This document shows positions 43,848-51,637 of a stretch of DNA of 64,000 bases, one piece after another. Location: the NCBI GenBank assembly GCA_038749105.1, contig JBCDIM010000013.1, positions 11,902 through 75,901 of the forward strand, given 5' to 3'. The notes under the pieces are model-generated. The model saw nothing but the letters and a program-made list of their open reading frames with translations, was not told the origin of the DNA and made no database searches. The stretch is from JBCCOW01 sp038749105. Its GTDB lineage: Bacteria > Planctomycetota > Phycisphaerae > Phycisphaerales > Phycisphaeraceae. Position 1 is the first letter of the stretch, and each line of letters begins with the position of its first letter. A program made the position numbers and the translations under genes.

Positions 43848-44600
43848 TCACCCACGCCGGCGTCGGGTAACCATGGCACCGATGCCGAGAGCCAAGAGCA
43901 CGGCACTGCTGGGCTCGGGGATCACATCCACCTTGAAGTCCTTCTTGCGGATGAATGTGGTCACGGGCTGTTCGAGATCACCAACTGCCTGAAGGGTATT
44001 GTTCAGAACGATCTCCACCTCGGTCAGGCCAAGTCCACTCAAATCGACAGTGACGCTGTTTTCCCAGAACACACCTTCAAAAGGCGGGTCATCAAACACC
44101 TCAATGAAAACAGACGCCAGAGGTGAGGGAGGGGAAATCTCAGAGTCGTCACTGGGGTCAAAAACACGGACCGAAAGAATCGATGCAACGAATTCGGCAC
44201 CAGTGGGCAGGCCAAGCATCGCGAAGTCACCCGACTCGTAGATGAATAGTCCCGGGATCGGATCGCCGTTGTTCGAGGTAACCGTGAAGGTCAATGACCC
44301 GTCGGTTGTGTCAGCGGGAGGCGAGTCCGCGGAGAACGGGTTCACGCCGGGATCGAAGTCTAGGAGATTGCCGCTGGCAATACTCGGCGGCCCAAACAGC
44401 GGCTCGGGGTCGTTAATCGGGTCGGCGCTGGACTCGATGACGTTGGAGTAGGTGACCGAAGAACCGACGAACGGCCCTGGGTAGATCACAGCCGCGGCGC
44501 TGGGCGAACCGGCCGCTACAGCAAACGAACATCCTGATGCCCAGATAAGTGCTTTCAAACGTTGTTTTCGCCTTCCGTCCCGGGCAACCAATTTCTCCAC
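43848..44600 (-). CDS. PEP-CTERM sorting domain protein
   Basis: A 250-residue exported protein. A twin-charged N terminus (KLVARDGRRKQRLK) is followed by a hydrophobic signal segment to about residue 37 and an Asp/Ser/Pro-rich body. The tail VIPEPSSAVLLALGIGAMV plus RRRR is a PEP-CTERM signal. It is not a close relative of the pair at 30-32 kb. Start GTG with GGAGG five bases upstream. A strong promoter lies at 44653-44681. Probably exported and processed by an exosortase encoded elsewhere. Confidence 0.84.
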   Translation of the reverse strand: MEKLVARDGRRKQRLKALIWASGCSFAVAAGSPSAAAVIYPGPFVGSSVTYSNVIESSADPINDPEPLFGPPSIASGNLLDFDPGVNPFSADSPPADTTDGSLTFTVTSNNGDPIPGLFIYESGDFAMLGLPTGAEFVASILSVRVFDPSDDSEISPPSPLASVFIEVFDDPPFEGVFWENSVTVDLSGLGLTEVEIVLNNTLQAVGDLEQPVTTFIRKKDFKVDVIPEPSSAVLLALGIGAMVTRRRRG

Positions 44601-44652
44601 GACTTCCTCCGCTAAGCGTTTCTTGAACCAGTGGTAACGACTAATGGCCTAA

Positions 44653-44681
44653 TAATAGCCAACCGAAAGAACCCCTACAAC
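44653..44681 (-). promoter_or_regulatory. sigma70-like promoter of PEP-CTERM gene 43848
   Basis: Minus strand TTGTAG (44681-44676), 17-base spacer, TATTAT (44658-44653), in a notably AT-rich intergenic stretch. Confidence 0.55.
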
Positions 44682-44766
44682 CCGAAATACCCGCAAAAGC
44701 AGTCAATTCACGGTAAAACTACCTGAATCGCCAGAAACTTCTTTGTAAAGCACTTTCAAAAAGAGC

Positions 44767-45999
44767 TTAAAGGCGATCCGGGAGCACGTCCACCCGATTC
44801 CGTGCCCGTTGGGCCGCGTCCATGGCTTCAGGCCCTGGGCTCTCACCGGTGTCCATCATCACCCGGAAGCAATCAAACAGATACCGAGCATCGTGCGGCC
44901 CAGGGCTCGCCTCGGGGTGATATTGAACCGCAAATACCGGCTCGCTGCGGTGACGGAACCCTTCGACCGTCTGATCGTTCAGGTTGATGTGCGTCTGCTC
45001 CGCCCCCACCGCGTCCAGCGTGTCCGGTGCCACCGCGAAGCCGTGGTTCTGGCTCGTGATCTCCACCTTGCCCGTCCCCAGGTTCTGGACCGGCTGGTTC
45101 CCGCCGCGGTGCCCGAACTTCAGCTTGAACGTCTCGGCCCCCATCGCCAGGCTCAGCAGCTGGTGCCCCAGGCAGATCCCGAAGATCGGCAGCTCCCCAA
45201 TCAGCTCCTGGAGATGCCCGATGGTCGGCTCCACCGCCGACGGGTCGCCCGGCCCGTTCGACACAAACAGCCCGTCCGGCTTCAGCTCCCGCACCTCCCC
45301 CGGCGACGCGTCATACGGCAGCACCGTCACGTCACACCCGCTGTCCACCAGGTTCCGCAAAATGTTGTGCTTCGCCCCGCAGTCCAACGCCACCACCCGC
45401 TTCCGCGCCCCGCCCGGATGCTCCACCCCGCCCTGGAATGGCTCCCAGCCCCCCAAGTCCTCCGACCACGCCGACGCCTCCGATCGGCTCACCGTCGCCA
45501 CCAGGTTCTTCCCCACCAACCCCTCCGCCGCCCGGGCCCGCTCGACCAGCTCGCCATCGGTCAACGCCCCATCCGTACACAGCACCGCGTCCATCGCCCC
45601 GTCCGACCGCAGCCGACGCGTCAACGCCCGCGTGTCGATCCCCGCGATGCCCAGCACCCCGTGCTCCGCCAGCCACTGCTCCACCCGCTGCGTCGACCGG
45701 TGGTTCGACGCCGACCGGGCCAGCTCCCGCACCACAAACCCCCGCACGCTCGGCTTCCCCGACTCCACATCCTCGGGATTCACCCCGTAGTTCCCGATCA
45801 GCGGGTACGTCATCGTCACGATCTGCCCCGCATACGACGGATCGGTCAGCACCTCCTGATACCCCGACAACGACGTATTGAAACACGCCTCCCCCTCCAC
45901 CACCCGTGGCGAGGTGTCGCCGAACGCCGTGCCCCGGAACACCGTGCCGTCTTCCAACGCCAATCGTGCCGTACTAATTTGGGTCTGCAGACTGCTCAT
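44767..45999 (-). CDS. carA: carbamoyl-phosphate synthase small subunit
   Basis: Glutamine amidotransferase subunit that feeds ammonia to CarB for arginine and pyrimidine synthesis, 410 residues. The N-terminal domain has LEDGTVFRGTAFGD, FNTSLSGYQEVLTDPSYAGQIVTMTYPLIGNYG and GIAGIDTRALTRRLR. The class I amidotransferase domain has LDCGAKHNILR, FVSNGPGDPS, FGICLGHQL (catalytic Cys) and VQYHPEASPGP (His-Pro-Glu). carB is not in the window. ATG 45999 follows a TACAGT box by eight bases. Confidence 0.96.
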   Translation of the reverse strand: MSSLQTQISTARLALEDGTVFRGTAFGDTSPRVVEGEACFNTSLSGYQEVLTDPSYAGQIVTMTYPLIGNYGVNPEDVESGKPSVRGFVVRELARSASNHRSTQRVEQWLAEHGVLGIAGIDTRALTRRLRSDGAMDAVLCTDGALTDGELVERARAAEGLVGKNLVATVSRSEASAWSEDLGGWEPFQGGVEHPGGARKRVVALDCGAKHNILRNLVDSGCDVTVLPYDASPGEVRELKPDGLFVSNGPGDPSAVEPTIGHLQELIGELPIFGICLGHQLLSLAMGAETFKLKFGHRGGNQPVQNLGTGKVEITSQNHGFAVAPDTLDAVGAEQTHINLNDQTVEGFRHRSEPVFAVQYHPEASPGPHDARYLFDCFRVMMDTGESPGPEAMDAAQRARNRVDVLPDRL

Positions 46000-46007
46000 C
46001 GCCGAGC

Positions 46008-46013
46008 ACTGTA
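46008..46013 (-). promoter_or_regulatory. -10 box (TACAGT) of carA
   Basis: Minus-strand TACAGT ends eight bases before the carA ATG, implying a leaderless or one-to-two-base leader transcript. Confidence 0.4.
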
Positions 46014-46081
46014 ACCCAGCCCACGCCCCTCGGTTTCCAGCACCCACCACGCCGAGGCTTGCCGAAGCCCGACGCTCCGGT

Positions 46082-46087
46082 TAAATC
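46082..46087 (+). promoter_or_regulatory. -10-like box (TAAATC) of serine protease gene
   Basis: TAAATC ends eight bases before the ATG at 46096. It is a weaker member of the short-leader promoter group. Confidence 0.3.
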
Positions 46088-46095
46088 TTGAGTCC

Positions 46096-47016
46096 ATGCC
46101 GATGCCCCGTGACCGCGTGCTGCTCTTGCTCTCGACCATTCTCTGCGTGGGCGTCTGGTCCACCATCGCCCTGATCGTCGCCACCGACAGCTACGCCGGG
46201 GCCCCCGGCCAAACGCCCGTCCAGGCCGAGCCTGAGCCCGAGGTCATCAAGACCATCCCCGGCGACCCTCGCAAACGCGTCACCGAACACCCGCTGCCGT
46301 TCTCGACCCACGCGATCGCTCGGTTGAGGTCTTCAACAAGAGGTTGCACAGCCACGCTCGTGAGTCCCCGGATCGCAGTGACCGCTTACCACTGCCTGGC
46401 AAGACGGTCGAAAGATCAGAGAGAAGGCCTGCCTGAAGGTGCGCATTCAGATCGCAGACATGACGATCTGGTCTTGAAGTTCGGCTACGACCGCGGAAAG
46501 TTTGTGGTGGAACGCGGCGTCAAACGGTTTGGGGCCGTGAGTCCCACCAGCGACTACGCCATTCTGATCCTCGACCGAGCCGTCAACACCACGGACCCGA
46601 ACAGCGATGAGCCCTACATCCGGCCACTGGTGCCAATGATCGACTTTGGTGGTTTGAGTTACCGAGACTTCAAACACGAGAACGTTATCCTGCTCGGCTA
46701 CAGCAGCGACGGTCAAATCGGCCAGCGTGGCGAACGCCTGACCTATCACGCGGGGTGCATTGCAGGGAGTAATCGTAACGAACACATCGTTGGCTCCAAC
46801 TGTGTGGGCTATCCCGGCGCGAGCGGCGGGCCGCTCGTTTCTTACGAACTCAACGACGAAACCGGCAAGCTCGAACCCGCACTGATTGGGATCGCAAGCG
46901 GTCAGCTCCGTACCGAACTGCGGACAATTTCAATAAGCACCGCCGACAACTTCGCCGACGATCTCGACGACCTGCTCATCCACGAAGAAGAGCAGACCGG
47001 CCCCTTCAAGCCTTAG
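46096..47016 (+). CDS. exported trypsin-like serine protease
   Basis: A 306-residue exported protease of the chymotrypsin fold. An N-terminal hydrophobic segment (VLLLLSTILCVGVWSTIALIV, about residues 8-28) acts as a signal or anchor, then an acidic linker. The triad is visible: VTAYHC (His, about 95), SDYAILIL (Asp, about 154) and YPGASGGPLVS (Ser, about 241). Cys pairs (GCTATL...YHC, GCIAGS...NCVGY) fit disulfides. The C terminus is acidic. Base use is slightly less GC-rich than its neighbours. Target unknown. Confidence 0.87.
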   Translation: MPMPRDRVLLLLSTILCVGVWSTIALIVATDSYAGAPGQTPVQAEPEPEVIKTIPGDPRKRVTEHPLPFSTHAIARLRSSTRGCTATLVSPRIAVTAYHCLARRSKDQREGLPEGAHSDRRHDDLVLKFGYDRGKFVVERGVKRFGAVSPTSDYAILILDRAVNTTDPNSDEPYIRPLVPMIDFGGLSYRDFKHENVILLGYSSDGQIGQRGERLTYHAGCIAGSNRNEHIVGSNCVGYPGASGGPLVSYELNDETGKLEPALIGIASGQLRTELRTISISTADNFADDLDDLLIHEEEQTGPFKP

Positions 47017-47035
47017 CTCATAGTCCACGCCCGTC

Positions 47036-47794
47036 TCACCACACCCCCAGCGTCTCCAGCTCCGTCGTCGCTTGCTCCGCCCACCCGCGGTTCGCCGCCG
47101 GGCTCGCTGGGCTCGGGTGCAAGACACGCCCGACCCGCACATCCGAAGCTTCATCGCCCATCCCCGCCAACACCCGCTCCGCCCGCTTCTCCGCAAACGC
47201 CCCGACCCCCACCACCCACGCCGGCCGCAACACCCCGATCACCCGCGCCAGGTGCGCATCGCACGCCGCCTCCAACGGCCCACGCTCTGCCGCCGGCAGC
47301 TTGTCCGGCGTCCGGTTCTTCCCGCCCGCCTCCATAAACACCAGCGGGCAGTAGTTCACCACCGCGTGCCGCTCCGCAAACGCCTCCAGCGTCCCGAACC
47401 GCTCCGCCATCAAGCCCCACAGCCGCCGCCCCGACACCTCGCTCCGCTCACACCCCAAACCCAGCACCGGCCGCTTCGGATGCTCCCCCACCCACCCCTT
47501 CGGCCGACCGATTTTCTCATCCAACCCCATCCAGTCCCGCACCGCCGCTACCTCCCCAAACGGCACCCCCGTCTGCGCCATCCCCCAGGGCCCGGGGTTC
47601 ATCCCCAGCAGCACCACCCCGCCCGTCTTCTTCGGCGTCCCCTTCTGCAGAAACGCTTCGTGCATCGCCCAGGCATAACGCAGCGGGTTGTATATGTGCG
47701 TCACCGGCTCCCCGAACCGCAGCCCGTCCATCGTCGCGCTCAACGCCCGCGCCGACGCCATCATCCCGTCACTCAACGCCGCTCGCTTCGCCAT
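47036..47794 (-). CDS. SMUG-type uracil-DNA glycosylase family protein
   Basis: A 252-residue protein of the uracil-DNA glycosylase superfamily closest to the SMUG1 type. It has VVLLGMNPGPWGMAQTGVPFG (active-site loop with Asn and uracil-stacking region), NYCPLVFMEAGGKN, VVGVGAFAE and the DNA-inserting VLHPSPASPAANRGW. It would excise uracil or oxidised pyrimidines in base excision repair. TAGCAT lies six bases before the ATG. Convergent with the serine protease gene. Confidence 0.9.
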   Translation of the reverse strand: MAKRAALSDGMMASARALSATMDGLRFGEPVTHIYNPLRYAWAMHEAFLQKGTPKKTGGVVLLGMNPGPWGMAQTGVPFGEVAAVRDWMGLDEKIGRPKGWVGEHPKRPVLGLGCERSEVSGRRLWGLMAERFGTLEAFAERHAVVNYCPLVFMEAGGKNRTPDKLPAAERGPLEAACDAHLARVIGVLRPAWVVGVGAFAEKRAERVLAGMGDEASDVRVGRVLHPSPASPAANRGWAEQATTELETLGVW

Positions 47795-47800
47795 CCCCGC

Positions 47801-47806
47801 ATGCTA
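47801..47806 (-). promoter_or_regulatory. -10 box (TAGCAT) of the SMUG-type glycosylase gene
   Basis: Minus-strand TAGCAT ends six bases before the ATG at 47794, directly beside a TTTAGCC hairpin element. Confidence 0.45.
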
Positions 47807-47814
47807 ACCGGCCG

Positions 47815-47841
47815 ATTTAGCCGGCGGTCAATGACCGCCGG
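47815..47841. repeat. TTTAGCC-hairpin element, copy 4
   Basis: TTTAG followed by CCGGCGGTCA/TGACCGCCGG, a 10-bp perfect stem with minimal loop. It lies between the GH4 gene's 3' end and the glycosylase promoter. Confidence 0.7.
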
Positions 47842-47857
47842 TCGCGCTGCTCCCCCC

Positions 47858-49240
47858 TCACACCCCGGCAGCCGCCTCCGCATACCACGCCTCCGGCAAC
47901 GCATCCCGCTCCGCTTCAAACAACTCCTCCATTAACCCATCGATGTCCCCGATCGACGCGGTCAGCGGGTCGGTCAGCAACGCCCGACGCACCAGTCCGC
48001 GGTCGCAGCGGTAGGCCGCCTCGGCCGTCAGCTCGTGCGTGTCCAGCACCTGCTCGCACAACCCCCGCACCCCCCGCGGCATCGCCGGATACGCCCTGGG
48101 CCTCGGCCCATCCATGCCCACATCACACAGCAGCTCCAAGAACGCGTCGTCCGCCATGTTCGGCACCGCGCCGCCGTTCATCGTGTTGATATGCATCTGC
48201 TTGCTCAGGCCACCCCACATGTTCTCGATCAGGTCCGTCGCCGGGTCTGCCCCGAACTCCGTGTCGAATTCCCCGATTTCCGCCGCCCCCGACAGGTAGT
48301 CATCGACTCGTTTCCACACCCGGTCGGTCCAAGCGACCCGGTCATCGCTCTCGAAGATCTTCAGCGGCGGGTGTCTGTCCCGACCCGCAACCCCGGGCCT
48401 CTGGTAGAACCGCACATACTCCTTCGTGTGCCCCAGCACGCTCGGCAGCACGCCGAATGCTTCGTAGAGCTCGACCGCGATCCCGTTGTTCAGCCAGCCC
48501 TTTGCGCTGGCCTGCCCGCCCTGGGCCTGCGTGTTCGCGTCCCGGTCCGCCTGCTCACGCATGTGGTCCACCAGCTTCGGCGTCAGGTCCTCGCCGTCGT
48601 AGCTGCACTCGAGAACCCAGGTGAAGTGGTTCGGCCCGGCCGTGAGCAGCACAAACCGCTCGTCGTCCGGAACGCCGTTAATCTCTGCGTATCGCCGCCG
48701 CAATCGGAACTGCGCATCGCACAACGCCAGCGTCTTGAGATCGGGGAAGAACCGCCGGAGCCCGATGCCGTGCACCGCCGCCGGGTTGATGTAATTGATC
48801 ACCCACGCCGCCGGGCAGAGCTCGCGCACCGCCTCGGCCGTCGCCGCGATATGCGGCCACTCCCGCAGCGTCCGGAACACCCCGCCGGGCCCGATCGTGT
48901 CGCCCGAGCACATCCGGATGCCGTACTTCTCCGAGACTTCGCAGTCGATCCGCCGGAAATGCGCGTTGCGGTCCGCAAACGACAGCACCACGAAGTCCGC
49001 CCCCGGAAGCACGTCGCGCTGATCGGTCGAGGCTTCGAGCTTCAACGGCACCCCGTTGTGCGCGATCACCATCTCCGCCAGCCGACGCATCTTCTCCAGC
49101 CGCTCCGCATCGGTGTCCACTAGCGCCAGCGTCCCCGTCCGCAGGTGCTCAGAGTGCACCATCTGCCAGACCGCCTTCCGCCCAAAAAACAGGCTCCCCG
49201 CCCCCACGATCACCACCTTCGGACCTCGACGCTCAGACAT
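47858..49240 (-). CDS. glycoside hydrolase family 4 enzyme
   Basis: NAD- and divalent-metal-dependent glycosidase of family GH4 (alpha-glucosidase/galactosidase/galacturonidase group), 460 residues. Rossmann start VVIVGAGSLFFGRKAVW, then ALVDTDAERL, LSFADRNAHFRRIDCEVSEKYG, INYINPAAV (substrate/NAD), ALCDAQFR (metal Cys) and TAGPNHFTWVL (metal His). In the cysteine motif, Asp follows Cys where many members have His. AGGAG lies six bases before the ATG. Divergent from an AraC regulator that probably controls it. Substrate not predictable. Confidence 0.9.
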   Translation of the reverse strand: MSERRGPKVVIVGAGSLFFGRKAVWQMVHSEHLRTGTLALVDTDAERLEKMRRLAEMVIAHNGVPLKLEASTDQRDVLPGADFVVLSFADRNAHFRRIDCEVSEKYGIRMCSGDTIGPGGVFRTLREWPHIAATAEAVRELCPAAWVINYINPAAVHGIGLRRFFPDLKTLALCDAQFRLRRRYAEINGVPDDERFVLLTAGPNHFTWVLECSYDGEDLTPKLVDHMREQADRDANTQAQGGQASAKGWLNNGIAVELYEAFGVLPSVLGHTKEYVRFYQRPGVAGRDRHPPLKIFESDDRVAWTDRVWKRVDDYLSGAAEIGEFDTEFGADPATDLIENMWGGLSKQMHINTMNGGAVPNMADDAFLELLCDVGMDGPRPRAYPAMPRGVRGLCEQVLDTHELTAEAAYRCDRGLVRRALLTDPLTASIGDIDGLMEELFEAERDALPEAWYAEAAAGV

Positions 49241-49265
49241 GACACGCTCCTGAATGCGGAAACCT

Positions 49266-49323
49266 CCCAGGCACAGAGCCCAGGCCTGACATGGAATATG
49301 TCTCCACAGTCGCCGCGAAACAA
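49266..49323. promoter_or_regulatory. divergent control region of GH4 and AraC genes
   Basis: GACAT-ggaat-ATGTC (49288-49302) is a 15-bp inverted repeat. CCCAGGC occurs twice (49266-49272, 49279-49285) as a 13-base direct repeat. For the GH4 gene, minus-strand TTGTTT (49323-49318), 17 bases and CATATT (49300-49295) make a promoter whose -10 box overlaps the inverted repeat. These are candidate sites for the adjacent AraC protein. Confidence 0.45.
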
Positions 49324-50282
49324 TGGATTCGAGGCCGGTTTTGATAGACAATCTTGCTTTAATGCCGCTGCTCGTCTCCGACCTGCCCGCCCACCTGCAG
49401 TCCCGGCCCAAACCGCCGCCCACGGCCATGCCGTACCGCATCCGCACCGCCGGGCACATCTACCAGCAGCCCCTGCATTCCACCCGCGGCACCCACCACC
49501 ACGACGCCATGCTCACCCTCATCGTCGCCGGCAGGGGGGTCTACCACCCCACCCGTTTCGCCGACCCGACCCGCCCCAGCAAACCCGCCCAGCCGCAGCC
49601 TCTCAAAGCCGGTATGGTCGGGCTCGTCCTCCCCGCTACCCATCACGGACCCGCCGACCCCGGCATCCTGCTTGCCGACCCCGACGACCCCTACGAACAC
49701 TTCTACTGCCGCTTTGCCGGCGACCTCGCCCTGCACACCGCCGCCCGTATCGCCAAGCGGCACCCCGAGCCGTTCTTCCCACGACACGACGCCGCCGACA
49801 CACTGGCCCCGCTCTTCGCCCGCCTCGTGAAGCTCCAACTCAAGCAGCCTGGGCTGACTCAGGGCTCCAACGACGAGCTCGACACGCTCACCCCCGCCGA
49901 GGCGATGCTGGCTCAGCTGCTGACCATCCTCGAACACAACCCCACCGACGACCCGCCACCGCTCACCGCCGAGGCCCTCCGTGGCTACCTGCAGGACCGC
50001 ACCGCTAGCCAGTTCGATCTCGAACACGCCGCCGAATACTTCAATGTCAGCGCATCACACCTGTGCCGAAAAGCCAAGGTGCTGCTGGGGCGCACCCTCC
50101 AGCAGGAAGCTCAGGCCCTGAAGCTCGACTGGGCCAAGGTCCTGCTCACCGAATCCACCATGCCCATCGCCGAGGTCGCCCGCCGCGTGGGCTACGCCGA
50201 CCCGCTGTATTTCTCCCGCGTCTTCAGCCGTACCTTCCATCAAAGCCCCACCGACCACCGAAACCAAAGCCAACACGCCTGA
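49323..50282 (+). CDS. AraC-family transcriptional regulator
   Basis: A 319-residue regulator. The N-terminal cupin-like sensor (YRIRTAGHIYQQPLHSTRGTHHHDAMLTLIVAGRGVYHP...GMVGLVLPATHHG) contains a His-rich strand. The C-terminal two-helix-turn-helix AraC domain runs from about residue 210 (FDLEHAAEYFNVSASHLCRKAKVLLGRTLQQEAQALKLDWAKVLLTES, then IAEVARRVGYADPLYFSRVFSRTFHQSPTDHR). Divergent from the GH4 gene, so it likely senses the same sugar. An in-frame ATG at 49362 could also be the start. Confidence 0.88.
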   Translation: MDSRPVLIDNLALMPLLVSDLPAHLQSRPKPPPTAMPYRIRTAGHIYQQPLHSTRGTHHHDAMLTLIVAGRGVYHPTRFADPTRPSKPAQPQPLKAGMVGLVLPATHHGPADPGILLADPDDPYEHFYCRFAGDLALHTAARIAKRHPEPFFPRHDAADTLAPLFARLVKLQLKQPGLTQGSNDELDTLTPAEAMLAQLLTILEHNPTDDPPPLTAEALRGYLQDRTASQFDLEHAAEYFNVSASHLCRKAKVLLGRTLQQEAQALKLDWAKVLLTESTMPIAEVARRVGYADPLYFSRVFSRTFHQSPTDHRNQSQHA

Positions 50283-50299
50283 CCCAACCTCCAACACCT

Positions 50300-50336
50300 C
50301 TCTGCGTTTTTTTCTGCGCCTCTTTGCGGCTAAAAC
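50300..50336. repeat. copy of the CTCTTTGCGGC intergenic repeat
   Basis: The stretch reading TGCGCCTCTTTGCGGCTAAA, preceded by a T-run, matches the repeats at 55304 and 55385. It lies directly upstream of tyrS. Confidence 0.55.
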
Positions 50337-50343
50337 CCCGCGT

Positions 50344-50349
50344 TACCAT
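50344..50349 (+). promoter_or_regulatory. -10-like box (TACCAT) of tyrS
   Basis: TACCAT ends nine bases before the tyrS ATG, giving a leader of at most a few bases. No Shine-Dalgarno sequence is present. Confidence 0.3.
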
Positions 50350-50358
50350 GCCCCCCGC

Positions 50359-51633
50359 ATGACCACCACCGCCCCCACCAACCTCTACGACACCCTCGAG
50401 CAGCGCGGCCTCGTCGCCCAGTGCACCGACACCCCCAACGACATCCGCGCCCGCCTGTCTCAGCCCGAGCCCGTCACCGCCTACTGCGGCTTCGACCCCA
50501 CCGCCGACTCCCTGCACGTCGGAAACCTCGTCCCCGTCATGGCCCTGGCCCACCTGCAACGCGCCGGCCACCGGCCGATCGTCGTCGTCGGCGGCGCGAC
50601 CGCCCTTGTCGGCGACCCCTCCGGCAAGACCGAGGCCCGGCAGATGCTCTCCCGTGAGCAGATCAACCACAACGCCCAAGGCATCGGCGACCAGATCGGG
50701 CGCGTGGTCAACTTCGCCCCCGGAAGTGAACAACCGGCAGCAGTACTCGTCAACAACGCCGACTGGCTCGCCGACCTCTCTTGGATCGACCTGCTCCGCG
50801 AGGCCGGGCCGCACTTCTCAGTCAACCGCATGCTCACCATGGACTCGGTCCGTTCGCGCATGGACGCCGAGGGCTCGGGCATCTCGTTCCTCGAGTTCAA
50901 CTACATGGTCATGCAGGCCTACGACTTCCTCCACCTGCACCGCTCACACGGCTGCACCCTCCAGCTCGGCGGGCAGGACCAGTGGGGCAACATCGTCATG
51001 GGCATCGAGCTCGGCCGACGCCTCGCCGACGCCTCCCTCGCCGGGCTCACCCTCCCGCTCGTCACCAAGTCGGACGGCAGCAAGTTCGGCAAGTCCGAGT
51101 CCGGCAACATCTGGCTCGACGCCAACCGCACCTCCCCCTACGACTTCTTCCAGTTCTGGCGCAACACCGCCGACGCCGACGTCGGCAAGTTCCTCGGCTA
51201 CTTCACATTCCTCCCGATCGAAGAGGTCCAGGCCCTCGCCGCCGCCGAAGGCCCCGCGCTCAACGAATCCAAGGCCGTGCTTGCTTACGAGGTCACCAAG
51301 CTGGTGCACGGCGAGGCCGAAGCCGCCAAGGCCCGCGACGCCGCCGCCAAGGCCTTCGGCGCCGGCGACGTCACCGCCGACGGCGTCCCATCCCAACCGC
51401 TCGCCAGTGCCCGACTCGCCGAGGGCCTCACCGTGACCGACCTCCTCCGCGACGCCGGCTTCGCCAAGTCCAACGGCGAAGCCCGACGCCTCGTCCAGGG
51501 CGGCGGCGTCCGGCTCCACGACGCCAAGGTCGCCGACCCCTTCCAGCCCGTCACCGCCGAAGACGCCCCCGACGGCTACGTCCTGCTCCGCGTCGGCAAG
51601 AAGAAGCTCTGCCGCTTCGACCTCGTGGACTAA
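50359..51633 (+). CDS. tyrS: tyrosyl-tRNA synthetase
   Basis: Class I synthetase of 424 residues. The Rossmann core shows YCGFDPTADSLHVGNLVPVMAL with the HIGH-equivalent HVGN (about residue 54), GDPSGKTEAR, VNRMLTMDSVRSRM, LEFNYMVMQAYDF, QLGGQDQWGNI and the KMSKS-equivalent KFGKS (about 241). The C-terminal S4-like tRNA-binding domain (about 355-420) contains TDLLRDAGFAKSNGEARRLVQGGGVRLH. It charges tRNA-Tyr. The next gene begins four bases after its stop. Confidence 0.97.
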   Translation: MTTTAPTNLYDTLEQRGLVAQCTDTPNDIRARLSQPEPVTAYCGFDPTADSLHVGNLVPVMALAHLQRAGHRPIVVVGGATALVGDPSGKTEARQMLSREQINHNAQGIGDQIGRVVNFAPGSEQPAAVLVNNADWLADLSWIDLLREAGPHFSVNRMLTMDSVRSRMDAEGSGISFLEFNYMVMQAYDFLHLHRSHGCTLQLGGQDQWGNIVMGIELGRRLADASLAGLTLPLVTKSDGSKFGKSESGNIWLDANRTSPYDFFQFWRNTADADVGKFLGYFTFLPIEEVQALAAAEGPALNESKAVLAYEVTKLVHGEAEAAKARDAAAKAFGAGDVTADGVPSQPLASARLAEGLTVTDLLRDAGFAKSNGEARRLVQGGGVRLHDAKVADPFQPVTAEDAPDGYVLLRVGKKKLCRFDLVD

Positions 51634-51637
51634 GCCC

